In this document: in pieces, positions 26,140 to 35,828 of the stretch | Numbering within the stretch: the first letter of the stretch is position 1 | How the letters are laid out: each line of letters opens with the position of its first letter | Source of the DNA: JAYPHU01 sp038127535 | GTDB lineage: Bacteria; Pseudomonadota; Alphaproteobacteria; Rhodospirillales; UBA2165 | Assembly: GCA_038127535.1 (NCBI GenBank) | Contig: JAYPHU010000008.1 | Coordinates: 46,738 to 110,737, forward strand | Reading direction: 5' to 3' | Length of the DNA stretch: 64,000 nt | Translations under genes and position numbers: made by a program | Notes under the pieces: model-generated | Seen by the model: only the letters and a program-made list of their open reading frames with translations | Told to the model about the DNA's origin: nothing | The model's database searches: none

Positions 26140-27699
26140 TTAGATCACAACGGGTTCGACCTGGAGCGCGCTCGATAAGTCGTTCATCAATCTTTCGACC
26201 GCAATTCCCATAAACAGTTTGCGATCCTCGCCCAAGTTTAGCGTGAGTTTGTTGCCTTCCAGGGCGAGTTTAGTTCTAGACAATAAACCCGGCACACCGC
26301 CCGAGATCGTGTGAGATAATCGAAGCGCCAGGCCAAGAACGATGGCCATATGATCATCTTCTTCCTGCAAAAGCTTTCGGACTTGCCGAACTTCGTATTG
26401 GCGGCGTTTGCCGTTGTATCGAACGAATATTGATAGCGCGAGCATGATGCGCTCTCGATGGGTAATACCGGCAATAGGTAATCTCAGGCTGCGAATAAAA
26501 GAGTGCAACGCCCGATAATCGGGATGTTCCGTCCAACCGATATCGCTCATTAACGCAGCAGCCCGAATGAGCCGGGCATCATCACTCGAGACGCCTGGAA
26601 AGACCGGCAGTATCCACTCCGCCATCTCTTCTCCATGGACTGAGAAACGGCCGCTTCGTCTCGCGAATCCCTCACATGCGCTAATTAAAGGATCTTGTTG
26701 TTTGAGTTCGTCGGGCAACATTTCAAAAAACTGCCCTTCTCTCAAACCATATCCGGAGAATACGACCCTATCCGGCCGGCTCTTTTCCAGCAGCTTATTC
26801 ATCACGAGAGCCGCCAGCGGAAGAGTATCAGCACGCCTTCTGGCAACACCCGACATTTGCTCCAATGAACTGGAGGACAGCCCCGATAGGACTTTGGTCA
26901 ACTCCAGAGCATCGTTCACATTCATGGTAAAATTGTCGATCACCCGCAATGGATAATCTATTTGCTCAATGTAGATACGTGCGATTGCGCGCCAAGTCCC
27001 GCCAACGGCATAGAAATTTCGCCCGGCGTTGTCTTCTAACCAGGTCAGCTTCCTAAGATGCTTTTCAATTAACTTATTTGCTTTGTCCGGATTTCCCCCA
27101 GCGTCCTCCGTGATCCTCAAGTGGCCAAGGGGTAAAGTTTCACTCTTTCCATAGTCCCCTTTGTCTAACGAAACCAAATCCAGACTGCCACCGCCCATGT
27201 CACCGAACAGTCCATCAGCATTGGGCGATCCGCCCAAAATTCCCGAAGCCCCCATGTGGGCCTCGGCTTCACCGGACAACACTTGAACTTTAAAACTACA
27301 GGTCTCTTCGACCCGCCTGACAAACTCCTCGCCGTCGGCAGCCTCACGCACAGCTGCGGTCGCCAGCATTTTAAACTGTTCGACCTGCATCTCCCGAGCT
27401 AACCCGCAAAATCTAGCTAGACATTGCAATGCCTGCTCGACACCCTCTGGATCCAATTTTCCAGACTGACCAATTCCTTTGCCCAGCCGGCAAGCCACCC
27501 GTTCGTTGAATATAGGAATCGGCAAACGCGCGGGCGCATCAAAGACGACTAATCGAACAGTGTTGGAACCGACGTCGACGATTCCGATGCGTCCTTGGCC
27601 AAAGCCGGGATCGGCGCTTGGTCCAACTGTTTCGTCTACAATTTGGGCTGCGACAGATGTCATAAATAATGCATCAACTTTTTTCTTGCTGCGGGACAC
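26140..27699 (-). CDS. ppx: Exopolyphosphatase (Ppx/GppA family)
   Basis: Up to 519 residues with a GTG start at 27699 that overlaps the ppk end by 26 bases; an ATG at 27663 would give 507 residues and is equally plausible. It releases phosphate from polyphosphate ends or hydrolyses pppGpp. ASKHA-fold motifs are IGIVDVGSNTVRLVVFD (phosphate 1), GEAEAHMGASGILG and FGDMGGGSLDLVSLD (phosphate 2). A C-terminal HD-like helical domain begins near residue 320 (SACEGFARRSGRFSVHGEEM). It forms an operon with ppk, so polyphosphate synthesis and breakdown are encoded together. Confidence 0.93.
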   Translation of the reverse strand: MSRSKKKVDALFMTSVAAQIVDETVGPSADPGFGQGRIGIVDVGSNTVRLVVFDAPARLPIPIFNERVACRLGKGIGQSGKLDPEGVEQALQCLARFCGLAREMQVEQFKMLATAAVREAADGEEFVRRVEETCSFKVQVLSGEAEAHMGASGILGGSPNADGLFGDMGGGSLDLVSLDKGDYGKSETLPLGHLRITEDAGGNPDKANKLIEKHLRKLTWLEDNAGRNFYAVGGTWRAIARIYIEQIDYPLRVIDNFTMNVNDALELTKVLSGLSSSSLEQMSGVARRRADTLPLAALVMNKLLEKSRPDRVVFSGYGLREGQFFEMLPDELKQQDPLISACEGFARRSGRFSVHGEEMAEWILPVFPGVSSDDARLIRAAALMSDIGWTEHPDYRALHSFIRSLRLPIAGITHRERIMLALSIFVRYNGKRRQYEVRQVRKLLQEEDDHMAIVLGLALRLSHTISGGVPGLLSRTKLALEGNKLTLNLGEDRKLFMGIAVERLMNDLSSALQVEPVVI

Positions 27700-29836
27700 T
27701 AATCAACCGCGGCATCGAGGGGCGATGCTGGTCTAGAGCGCGGCCGCGCCCGGAGAGACTGGGATTGGTCATAAAATAGTTATGCGCGCTGAAGTTCTCC
27801 CCGGATTTACTGACCCGGCTATAACTTCCATCTCCCGACATTTCCCAGCTTTGGTCCGTATCCGCCAAGTTGGCGACCATGATCTGTTCAAGTATTTGCT
27901 GATGCACGGTCGCATTTTCCACCGGCACCATGAGCTCCACGCGCCAATTTAAATTTCTTGGCATCCAATCGGCCGAAGAGATGAAAACTTTTGCCTCAGG
28001 GCTGGGCAAAGGCTTGCCGTTTCCAAACACGACAATGCGGGAATGTTCCAAAAAACGCCCGACGATACTTCTAACTCTAATATTTTCCGAGAGGCCGGGA
28101 ACTCCCGGGCGCAGGCAACAAATGCCCCTAATAATCAGCTCAATGTGCACGCCGGCTTGAGACGCCCGGTAGAGGGTATCAATGATCCTCGAGTCCACCA
28201 GCGAGTTCATCTTGGCCCAAATTGTCGCGGGCCTTCCCTCACATGCATGGTCTATTTCATCGTGGATCAGCTCTTCCAATGACCTGCGTAAGGTTAAAGG
28301 CGAGATCGAGAGTTTCGTGAGTTTGTTGGGCTCCGTATATCCGGTCATGAAATTGAAAACCTGGTGGGCATCGTGGCAAAGCACCGGATCACAGGTGAAA
28401 AACGATAAGTCCGTGTAAACTCTGGCCGTATCCGGATGGTAATTTCCGGTGCCAAAGTGGGCGTACGACCTCAAACGATCAGACTCGCGGCGCACGACCA
28501 GGCTAATCTTCGCGTGCGTCTTCTTGTCAATAAACCCGAACACGACGTTCGCGCCGGCTCGCTCCAAATCTCGCGCCCATTTGATGTTCGCTTCCTCATC
28601 AAAACGGGCCTTCAGCTCGACCATTGCGGTGACCGACTTACCAGCCTCTGCGGCATCAATAAGCGCCGCCACCGTCGGAGAGTCATTGCTAGTGCGATAA
28701 AGGGTCTGCTTAACCGCAATCACATTGGGGTCGCGGGCCGCCTGACGAATGAACTGAACCACAACGTCAAAGCTTTCATAAGGATGATGAACGACGAAAT
28801 CCTTCGCGCGAATGGCCTCGAAACAATCTCCCGCCAATTCCCGGACCCGTTCGGGATACCGAGCATTGAATGCCTTGAATTTTAGGTCGCTCCGGTCAAG
28901 CGAGTAGAGTTCAATCGTGTCCGCTAGACCGAGCAACCCATCGTGGTACGCGACATCCGGCTGATCCACTTCAATCTGTTCCAGCAACAGCCCCTTGAGT
29001 TCGTCCGATATATCGGCTTCGGCAGACAGCCGAATAATGGACCCATGGATCCTTCGTTTAAGGGCGGACCCTAAGGTCCTCATCAGATCTTCGGCTTCTT
29101 CGTCGATAGCAAGTTCGGTATCCCGGATGATTCTGAACCAAGCGGCGTGTTCTACCTCAAAGTCAGGAAAAATATCGTCGGCGTGGAATCGGATGACATC
29201 TTCCAGAGCAATCAACTTGGATTTTCTGCCCGGAAACTTCACAAAACGGTTCATCATGTTCGGCAGAGGCAATAGCGCCTTGAGATACATGCCATCCGAA
29301 TTCCGCCGAAGCCGCAAAACGAGCGAGAATCCCTGATTGGGGATGAATGGAAATGGGTGGGCAGGATCCACCGCCATCGGTGTCAGCACTGGAAATATCT
29401 GTTCATCGAAATAATCCTTGAGCCAGGATTTTTCTGATTTCGTTAGCTCACTCGGCTGAGCGATGACTATTCCTTTTTCAGCAAGCTCTGCCTTGATTTG
29501 CAGCCACTGCGTCTGCTGCTTATCCATCAACTCTTTGGCCTTGATCCGAATTGCCTCCAGCTGCTCTGCCGGGGTCAAGCCGTCAACACTATCCGTCGTT
29601 ACGCCTGCCTCAACTTGTCCCTTCAGGCCGGCCACCCGGACCATGTAAAATTCGTCTAAGTTTGATGCCGATATCGACAGGAACTTTAAACGCTCCAGCA
29701 ACGGGTGCGACGCGTTCTCCGCCTCCTCCAAAACACGGAAATTAAACTCCAGCCAAGAAAGCTCCCGGTTGAGGAATCTCTTGGGTGAATTTAGGCTTAC
29801 CGCGCGTCCTTCTATTTGAGTTGGTGAGGTATCCAT
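27674..29836 (-). CDS. ppk1: Polyphosphate kinase 1
   Basis: About 720 residues from the ATG at 29836, which suits the family better than the upstream TTG at 29908. It polymerises the gamma-phosphate of ATP into polyphosphate at the membrane or cytosol. N-terminal RFLNRELSWLEFNFRVLEE is the canonical opening. The two phospholipase-D-like catalytic domains carry the autophosphorylated His region (SYAHFGTGNYHPDTARVYTD) and RGICCLRPGVPGLS with ENIRVRSIVGRFLEHSRI. A C-terminal tail of about 40 residues is variable. It is followed by ppx in an overlapping pair and diverges from sixA across about 85 bases. Confidence 0.96.
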   Translation of the reverse strand: MDTSPTQIEGRAVSLNSPKRFLNRELSWLEFNFRVLEEAENASHPLLERLKFLSISASNLDEFYMVRVAGLKGQVEAGVTTDSVDGLTPAEQLEAIRIKAKELMDKQQTQWLQIKAELAEKGIVIAQPSELTKSEKSWLKDYFDEQIFPVLTPMAVDPAHPFPFIPNQGFSLVLRLRRNSDGMYLKALLPLPNMMNRFVKFPGRKSKLIALEDVIRFHADDIFPDFEVEHAAWFRIIRDTELAIDEEAEDLMRTLGSALKRRIHGSIIRLSAEADISDELKGLLLEQIEVDQPDVAYHDGLLGLADTIELYSLDRSDLKFKAFNARYPERVRELAGDCFEAIRAKDFVVHHPYESFDVVVQFIRQAARDPNVIAVKQTLYRTSNDSPTVAALIDAAEAGKSVTAMVELKARFDEEANIKWARDLERAGANVVFGFIDKKTHAKISLVVRRESDRLRSYAHFGTGNYHPDTARVYTDLSFFTCDPVLCHDAHQVFNFMTGYTEPNKLTKLSISPLTLRRSLEELIHDEIDHACEGRPATIWAKMNSLVDSRIIDTLYRASQAGVHIELIIRGICCLRPGVPGLSENIRVRSIVGRFLEHSRIVVFGNGKPLPSPEAKVFISSADWMPRNLNWRVELMVPVENATVHQQILEQIMVANLADTDQSWEMSGDGSYSRVSKSGENFSAHNYFMTNPSLSGRGRALDQHRPSMPRLISVPQQEKS

Positions 29837-29921
29837 GCAGGTCTTAAAATACTCGAAATCGCACCCCCACCACAATTCCTCATCCACATGGGCGAGGATT
29901 GCAGTCAAAGGCTCTCACTAA

Positions 29922-30449
29922 ATGAAGCGGCTTTATCTTCTTCGACACGCCAAGTCGAGTTGGAACCAGTTAGGCCAAGAAGACCATGAACGGCCGTTAA
30001 ATGAGCGCGGCCGGCGAAATGCTGTGGAGATGGGCCAATTCATGAGAGCTGGTGAGCTCTTTCCCAATCTCATTCTCTGCTCCTCGTCCGAACGCACTCG
30101 AGAAACATGCTCTATTTTATTGTCCGGACTAGAGCTGGATATTAACTGTCAGTTTACCGATGAATTGTATCTGGCGACTGCCGCCACGATGTTAACGCTG
30201 ATACACGAAACGTCCGATCAGATCGATTCGCTTATGGTAATCAGCCACGCGCCGGGTGTCGCCGATGCGGCCTTGATGCTGGGCCAAAATGGAAACGGGG
30301 CTGCTAGAAATCTTCTTGAGCAAAAGTATCAAACCGGCGCCCTAACAATATTTGATAGTGACGCAGATCGCTGGATAGACGTCGGCCCTGAGAGCTGCCG
30401 GCTCATTGATTTTATCCGCCCACGGTATCTACCGGGTGGCGCTGCATGA
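29922..30449 (+). CDS. sixA: SixA-like phosphohistidine phosphatase
   Basis: This 175-residue histidine-phosphatase-superfamily protein opens with LYLLRHAKSSW, containing the RHG-type catalytic His and Arg (here RHAK, as in SixA), and has the second His in VISHAPGVADAAL. SixA dephosphorylates phosphohistidine domains such as those of phosphorelay or PTS proteins. The partner cannot be inferred here. It diverges from ppk1. Confidence 0.85.
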   Translation: MKRLYLLRHAKSSWNQLGQEDHERPLNERGRRNAVEMGQFMRAGELFPNLILCSSSERTRETCSILLSGLELDINCQFTDELYLATAATMLTLIHETSDQIDSLMVISHAPGVADAALMLGQNGNGAARNLLEQKYQTGALTIFDSDADRWIDVGPESCRLIDFIRPRYLPGGAA

Positions 30450-30618
30450 CGAATGAAGTTCAGACATTTTGCACTTGTTGGGTTAGCGCCTCTTCCGACA
30501 TAAACAAAAACAGCTGCCGCTAGCGACAAACCGCCCATAGATGAAGTCATGGTGATGGCCTGTTGAGCTATTCGCTGCTATAGCAAACAGGATTTAACGG
30601 CACCGCATTTATATTCTA

Positions 30619-32277
30619 ATGATCCAATCTAAAATTCCTTCGGCACTCTTGTGGACCTTGCTTTGGGTGGCTCTCCTCTTGAGCGCCATCTTTTTGCGCC
30701 CCCTGCTGCCCATGGATGAAACACGATATTTTAGCGTCGCATGGGAAATGTGGCTCAGACAGGATTGGCTCGTCCCACATCTCAACGGTGAAACGTACAG
30801 CCACAAACCGCCGCTCCTCTTTTGGTCGATGCTGGTCGGGTGGAAAGTTTTCGGAGTCGTGGACTGGTGGCCGCGGTTGGTCGCACCGACATTCGGATTG
30901 GGATGTTTGTTTTTAACCTCCAGATTGGGCGCTCGGCTTTGGCCGGAAGGCAATGCTCGAGTTATCGCCCCTTTGATGTTGTTGGGCAGTCTCTATTGGG
31001 CGACCTATACCACTTTGACCATGTTCGACCTGTTGGTCTGCCTTTGGACACTGGTGGGAATCCACGGGCTACTGGATGTCCGCGACGGACGAGCATCACG
31101 AGGCTGGATCATTTTTGCCGTCGCTATTGGAATGGGCGTACTGAGCAAGGGACCGGTCATTTTGATCTTCTTGTTGCCCGCAGCTTTATTCGCCCCGTTT
31201 TGGGTGCCTGCCAGGATGGTCTGGATAAAATGGTATGTGGGTTTTTTCCTATCTCTGACAGGAGGCGTCCTTATAGCGCTTGCCTGGGCGATCCCAGCCG
31301 GGACATCCGGCGGAGAGGGCTATAGAAACGCTATTTTTTGGGGTCAGTCGGCCGGCCGCATCGTCGATTCTTTCGCACATAGCCGGCCGTTTTGGTGGTT
31401 TGCCGCAATACTGCCCGTTCTAATTCTTCCTTGGCTCATTTGGCCGACGCTCTTAAGACAGATTTGGTCGGGCATTAAAAACGGACGAATATTCGTTGCC
31501 GCCATAAAATCGGACTCTGGATTAGTGCTCTTGACCATATGGGCCGGAATTTCCTTTCTCGTACTGTCGTCTTTCAGTGGCAAACAGCCGCACTATCTCC
31601 TTCCGCTCTTCCCTGCCCTGGCTCTGGGCGCCGCTCTGGCATTGGAGCGGCTTCCCGAAAACAGATTGATCAGGGCCCGAAGGGATATCGCCCCTGCTGC
31701 TGCGCTCGCATTCCTTCTGGGAATAGTCATGTTGGTTTCACCCGAGGTTGGAGAACTCTTTGAATTAACGTTTTGGGATGGTGGCGAGACTCGGATTTTG
31801 GGGTTACCCGTCGTCCTTGTAGCTACCTATTTTATTTTTCGGCCACCGGAGTCCGTTGTCAGCAGGATCAGCACCATTTGCATCGTTAGTACCATCATCG
31901 TCGCCAGCGCCCACGTCGTGGCAAAACCCGTTTTTGATCACGCCTACGACCTGGAAACATTGGCGAAACGGGTTGCCGACTATCAGGCTGCGGGATATCT
32001 CGTCGCAAACTACGGTAAGTATCATGGGCAATTCAATTACCTCGGCAAATTGACCAAACCCGTCGCCGAAAGCGGCGATGGAGAAATTCGCCGGCAATTA
32101 GCGGCAAACCCTCGGCTCAAAGTTATCGCCTACTATGAAAAACTTGAGGGATCGTCGAAACCTGACTTTACCAAAGACTTTCGCAGTAAGATCATTGCCG
32201 TCTGGGACCGCGCTACTCTTTTGCCCCACCCGGAAATTGCCAGCCGTAATACAAATGGTAAGCGTAACGGCGAGTAG
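30619..32277 (+). CDS. ArnT/GT39-type membrane glycosyltransferase
   Basis: This 552-residue integral membrane protein has about 11-12 hydrophobic helices. The N-terminal periplasmic loop has the catalytic acidic motif in LLPMDETRYFSVAWEMW and YSHKPPLLFWSM, both typical of PMT_2/ArnT enzymes that transfer a sugar from polyprenyl phosphate to lipid A or protein. The second half (about 430-552) is a soluble periplasmic tail. No donor-making genes are nearby, so substrate is unknown. Its stop at 32277 abuts the convergent hdaA stop at 32278. Confidence 0.88.
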   Translation: MIQSKIPSALLWTLLWVALLLSAIFLRPLLPMDETRYFSVAWEMWLRQDWLVPHLNGETYSHKPPLLFWSMLVGWKVFGVVDWWPRLVAPTFGLGCLFLTSRLGARLWPEGNARVIAPLMLLGSLYWATYTTLTMFDLLVCLWTLVGIHGLLDVRDGRASRGWIIFAVAIGMGVLSKGPVILIFLLPAALFAPFWVPARMVWIKWYVGFFLSLTGGVLIALAWAIPAGTSGGEGYRNAIFWGQSAGRIVDSFAHSRPFWWFAAILPVLILPWLIWPTLLRQIWSGIKNGRIFVAAIKSDSGLVLLTIWAGISFLVLSSFSGKQPHYLLPLFPALALGAALALERLPENRLIRARRDIAPAAALAFLLGIVMLVSPEVGELFELTFWDGGETRILGLPVVLVATYFIFRPPESVVSRISTICIVSTIIVASAHVVAKPVFDHAYDLETLAKRVADYQAAGYLVANYGKYHGQFNYLGKLTKPVAESGDGEIRRQLAANPRLKVIAYYEKLEGSSKPDFTKDFRSKIIAVWDRATLLPHPEIASRNTNGKRNGE

Positions 32278-32967
32278 TCACGGTCTGCTGTGAATCTCTG
32301 CCAGCGCCGCCATCACTTCCCGCACGAGCGGAAGGGTTATATTACGACTCTGGGAAAGAGCGGCTTTATCCAGGACCTCAACCAAGTGCCGAACCGCTTC
32401 AATGGACCGTTCCACCCTTGGCAAGATGTAAGTCACAACGTCCTTGTTTACGAGAAGCTGCCGGTCCGAGAATAACTTGATCAATATTGATTGGATCAGT
32501 TCGTCCTCAGGGTGACCTATCTCAACCGCTACTGCTGCATTCAGCCTGGAGGCCAAATCTTTAAGGCCCAAGGACCATTTCACCGGCGGGGAGACACTCG
32601 TCATGAGCAAATGCCCCCCTAAATCCCTTGCGCTGTTATAAAGATGCAGCAAGGCTTCTTCCTCAAATTCATCTGGCATATCGTCAGCCACGAAGCATTG
32701 GCTTTCGTTCAACAAATTGGGAACTTCCTCCGTTAAGAAGCGGGATTTATCCAAAAATTTGGCGCCCGTCCTCTCGGCAAAAACATTTGCCAGATGTGTT
32801 TTCCCCGCCCCAGAGGGACCAAAAATAACAAGCACAGGCGATGGCCAATGCGGCCACTTGTCGATCCATTGGACAACAGCATTGTTGGATGGGGCGACGA
32901 AGAAATCGTCACCGCCCAAAGCGGGCAGGTGTTCAAACTCGAACGGGATTTGCTGGGAACTGTTCAC
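32278..32967 (-). CDS. hdaA: HdaA/DnaA-homologous regulator of replication initiation
   Basis: This 229-residue AAA+ protein resembles the DnaA ATPase domain without its DNA-binding domain IV. Walker A is GPSGAGKTHLANVF (about residues 50-63) and Walker B is ADDMPDEFEEEAL. The sensor II helix RSIEAVRHLVEVLDKA lies near the C terminus. HdaA/Hda works with the DNA sliding clamp to stimulate DnaA-ATP hydrolysis after initiation. A QIPFEF sequence near the N terminus (about residues 6-11) resembles the family clamp-binding motif. It starts 11 bases after the AI-2E transporter stop, in the same minus-strand run. Confidence 0.88.
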   Translation of the reverse strand: MNSSQQIPFEFEHLPALGGDDFFVAPSNNAVVQWIDKWPHWPSPVLVIFGPSGAGKTHLANVFAERTGAKFLDKSRFLTEEVPNLLNESQCFVADDMPDEFEEEALLHLYNSARDLGGHLLMTSVSPPVKWSLGLKDLASRLNAAVAVEIGHPEDELIQSILIKLFSDRQLLVNKDVVTYILPRVERSIEAVRHLVEVLDKAALSQSRNITLPLVREVMAALAEIHSRP

Positions 32968-32978
32968 CTGAGCCGAAT

Positions 32979-34064
32979 CTAGTTCTCGTCGGAAAAAGAC
33001 GACTGTCCACCGGCGCCCTCGTACAAGGCACTCTCAAGATACTTATCCATGAAATGGCGCACCAAGACGCCCACGGTCGCCGCCACGGGTACCGCCAAAA
33101 GGAATCCGGTAAAACCGAAAAGTGCGCCGCCGGCCATCAGTGCAAAGATCACCCAAACGGCATGCAATCCGATTTGTCCGCCGACCAGTTTAGGCGTCAG
33201 GTAAAACGATTCGACAAGCTGACCAATGCCAAAAACAGCGAGAACCATGACAACCGGCACAATTTCGCTAAATTGGAAGACAGCGATCGCGACGGATGTC
33301 ACCATGCCGATCAACATCCCAAAGTATGGGATAAACGAGGCTAGTCCGGTCGCGATTCCTAGCAGCAGGCCGAAATCCAGGCCAACGGCGGTCAATCCAA
33401 TTCCATAGATTGCGGACAAGCTCAGACAGACCATTCCCTGACCTCTGACGAACCCGGCGATCTTACGATCAATCTCGCCTACGACTTGCCGGATTTCATC
33501 AACATGGTCACGGGGCAGCCAGGAATCCACTTTGGCCACGATCAAATCGTAGTCCCTGATCAGGTAGAAGCTGACGACGGGCGTAATCAGCATCAGAGAC
33601 AGGGCATTGAAGACCGCCGCGCCGCCTCTAAACAATTCGCGGACAAATCCGATAACCCACTTGACGGCATCTCCTACAAATGACTTCGTCGCGTTCTTTA
33701 GGTCGGACATTTGCTCCGCGGTTATCTGTTCCCGCAGTCTTTCTTGGATGGGGGCCAGCCACTCGCCCACACTGTTCGCAATCTCCGGAATCTTGCCGAT
33801 AAATCCAATGATCTGCCCCTGGAGCAACGGCAAAATTAAGATCAATAGGAGAACCACGACAGCGAAGAACAACGCGGTTATCGCTAGCGTCGCCAGTGTT
33901 CGGGAAAACTTTCGCGCCTCCAGCCAATCTGCAACCGGATCCAAAAAATAGGCAATGGCGATACCGGCAACAAACGGGAGGAGCACGTCCTTGACAGAAA
34001 AAACAATCAAGAGCGCAACGACGAAAATAAGCACCCACACAACTATCTTCCGGTCGCTGGTCAT
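32979..34064 (-). CDS. AI-2E family transporter (PerM/YdiK-like)
   Basis: This 361-residue membrane protein has two N-terminal helices (residues 8-45), one near 60-85, a soluble amphipathic region (about 90-150), and five helices through residue 345. GLTAVGLDFGLLLGIATGLASFIPYFG and the later GFLLAVPVAATVGVLVRHF are typical of the family. Members export AI-2-like signals or act as ion antiporters, and the substrate is generally undetermined. The start overlaps the pgsA-like stop by 4 bases (ATGA). hdaA follows at 11 bases, an arrangement seen in other alphaproteobacteria. Confidence 0.88.
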   Translation of the reverse strand: MTSDRKIVVWVLIFVVALLIVFSVKDVLLPFVAGIAIAYFLDPVADWLEARKFSRTLATLAITALFFAVVVLLLILILPLLQGQIIGFIGKIPEIANSVGEWLAPIQERLREQITAEQMSDLKNATKSFVGDAVKWVIGFVRELFRGGAAVFNALSLMLITPVVSFYLIRDYDLIVAKVDSWLPRDHVDEIRQVVGEIDRKIAGFVRGQGMVCLSLSAIYGIGLTAVGLDFGLLLGIATGLASFIPYFGMLIGMVTSVAIAVFQFSEIVPVVMVLAVFGIGQLVESFYLTPKLVGGQIGLHAVWVIFALMAGGALFGFTGFLLAVPVAATVGVLVRHFMDKYLESALYEGAGGQSSFSDEN

Positions 34065-34627
34065 TCACCCGGCTCCATGGCGTAGACACTTCGTCCCCAG
34101 GCAAATACATAGGAAGCACCGGACCATACCGTCGTCGCGGCAACCACCACACTCAGCCAAAACACCGCCAGGGGCGCAGCATACTCAAATGCAGCCAATG
34201 CCATCACCAAGGCGGACAACGCAAATTGAGCTGTTGTATTGATCTTGCTGCTCAGCAGCGGGCGCATTGAGAGTCTTTGATAAAGGAATTGATAGAGGAT
34301 AACACCCAGAACGATTAAAGCGTCCCTGAAGACGACGAGAATGGCCAACCAAATATATATCTGGCCATTCAGGGCGAGCGTGACAAAGACGCTGACCAAC
34401 AGAGCCTTGTCTGCAATTGGATCGAGGTAGCCGCCTAGTTCGGTCTGTAGGTTAAATTGTTTGGCGATAAATCCGTCGGCGGCATCGCTGAGACAGGCGA
34501 GCAACAGTATCCAAAATGCCGCCTGATAGTAGGCGTGGATAAGCAGCCAAACGGTAATCGGCACAGAAAATAGGCGCGCTAAACTGATCAGATTGGGAAT
34601 ATTTAGCCGAATATCGTCCTTACTCAT
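34061..34627 (-). CDS. pgsA: CDP-alcohol phosphatidyltransferase (PgsA-like)
   Basis: This 188-residue membrane enzyme uses CDP-diacylglycerol to make phosphatidylglycerol phosphate or a related phospholipid. The signature D-x2-DG-x2-A-R-x8-G-x3-D-x3-D is seen as DAADGFIAKQFNLQTELGG followed by YLDPIADK, so the usual Arg is Lys here. Four to five hydrophobic helices follow. The gene sits between DUF2066 and the AI-2E transporter in one operon. The alternative is a cardiolipin-synthase-like member of the same superfamily; length favours PgsA. Confidence 0.85.
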   Translation of the reverse strand: MSKDDIRLNIPNLISLARLFSVPITVWLLIHAYYQAAFWILLLACLSDAADGFIAKQFNLQTELGGYLDPIADKALLVSVFVTLALNGQIYIWLAILVVFRDALIVLGVILYQFLYQRLSMRPLLSSKINTTAQFALSALVMALAAFEYAAPLAVFWLSVVVAATTVWSGASYVFAWGRSVYAMEPGE

Positions 34628-34639
34628 CGATCAATACCC

Positions 34640-35806
34640 CTAACGGCCTGCTTTCGCTTTGTCGGTTTTTCGAGATTTTAAAAGCTGTAAACTCCAGCTT
34701 CCGTCGTTTTCAGTCAGCTTAATATCGGTTTGCGCCATCGCAAGGGTCAACTGGTCCGGATCGCCGAGATAAAATATATTTAAGCGGGCTTCTGTCCGCG
34801 AAATGAGGACCAAATCGACTTGTTCAATAACTGCAATTTTGCCCAGGCGGCGCTTGGCCTCCACCCAGTCGGTAAGCGCTCGCAATGGAAGGGTTGCTGC
34901 TAAAACAGAACTCCTTTCAAAGCGCAGCAGATTGGCCTCTTTCCAACGGTCCTCAATCGCCAAGGCTGTTTCCTCCACAGCCTTTGCCAGCAGCGCCGTT
35001 AGGTCGCCGCCTTCGGGCTCGATATCCAGTTCAATATATTGACCTCGCTGATCAGCCCCATATGAAACGACATTTACCTGCAATCCCAAACGCCCACCCG
35101 TAACCGTGACGGCTTTGGCGTGAGCCACAAGAACTGTAGAGACGTTGTAGCGGCTACCAATCGCAATTAGGCGCGGCTTGTCCCCTCGAATCGCCTGCTC
35201 GCCGCCTATCGCCCGGAGGTCTTGCAAATCTCCTCGTGCCAAAACAATCGGCACCAAGCCATCAGAAGCAGACTTGTCCGACCAAAGCTTGCGCCACGGA
35301 TTTGGTTCATCCCAGAGGGCGACCGCACCGGCCACTTCATAGACGGGGAGAACCAATACCGGCTTGCTGACCGTCTCTGCAAATTCAATTCCCAAGTCCC
35401 TCAGTAGCGCTCTGACCTCTGCTGGCTTGAAGCGGAATGACAAGTCGGCGAGATAGCGAACCGTTGAGTTTTTTGCATTCGAGACCGAGAAATCCCGAAT
35501 ATATTCTGAGATATCCTTTTGATTTACTTGAGGTAATTTAGACCTGTCATAGGAGAGCGTCAGCCTGGCCAAAAGCCTCTCGAAGGCGCGCCGCTCTCCC
35601 TGAGAGATCGCCTGTTTACGGGCATCCGCAGCGGTCGCAGCGGTTACATCGACATCCACATTCGAAACAACGAAGGCGTTCGTTGTTTGGGCGCGACCCT
35701 CCATCGCAACCAAGGATATACCCAGGGTGACGGCCGTAAGAACTACCCAGCCTCGCGCTAAACCAAATAACGTGGTGTACGGCACACGTGTGACACCAAG
35801 CGACAT
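34640..35806 (-). CDS. DUF2066 domain-containing exported protein
   Basis: This 388-residue protein has an N-terminal hydrophobic segment (about residues 18-38, VVLTAVTLGISLVAMEGRAQ), which looks like a signal peptide with cleavage after AQ. The region from about residue 50 matches the DUF2066 pattern: YVDVT-like VSNVDVDVTAATAADARKQA, then ERLLARLTL and VRALLRDLGIEFAE. The function is not known. It diverges from purM and starts the pgsA-AI-2E-hdaA run, a placement conserved in Rhodospirillales-type genomes as far as I recall. Confidence 0.82.
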   Translation of the reverse strand: MSLGVTRVPYTTLFGLARGWVVLTAVTLGISLVAMEGRAQTTNAFVVSNVDVDVTAATAADARKQAISQGERRAFERLLARLTLSYDRSKLPQVNQKDISEYIRDFSVSNAKNSTVRYLADLSFRFKPAEVRALLRDLGIEFAETVSKPVLVLPVYEVAGAVALWDEPNPWRKLWSDKSASDGLVPIVLARGDLQDLRAIGGEQAIRGDKPRLIAIGSRYNVSTVLVAHAKAVTVTGGRLGLQVNVVSYGADQRGQYIELDIEPEGGDLTALLAKAVEETALAIEDRWKEANLLRFERSSVLAATLPLRALTDWVEAKRRLGKIAVIEQVDLVLISRTEARLNIFYLGDPDQLTLAMAQTDIKLTENDGSWSLQLLKSRKTDKAKAGR

Positions 35807-35828
35807 TGCAAACCGCCTCGTATAAAGT

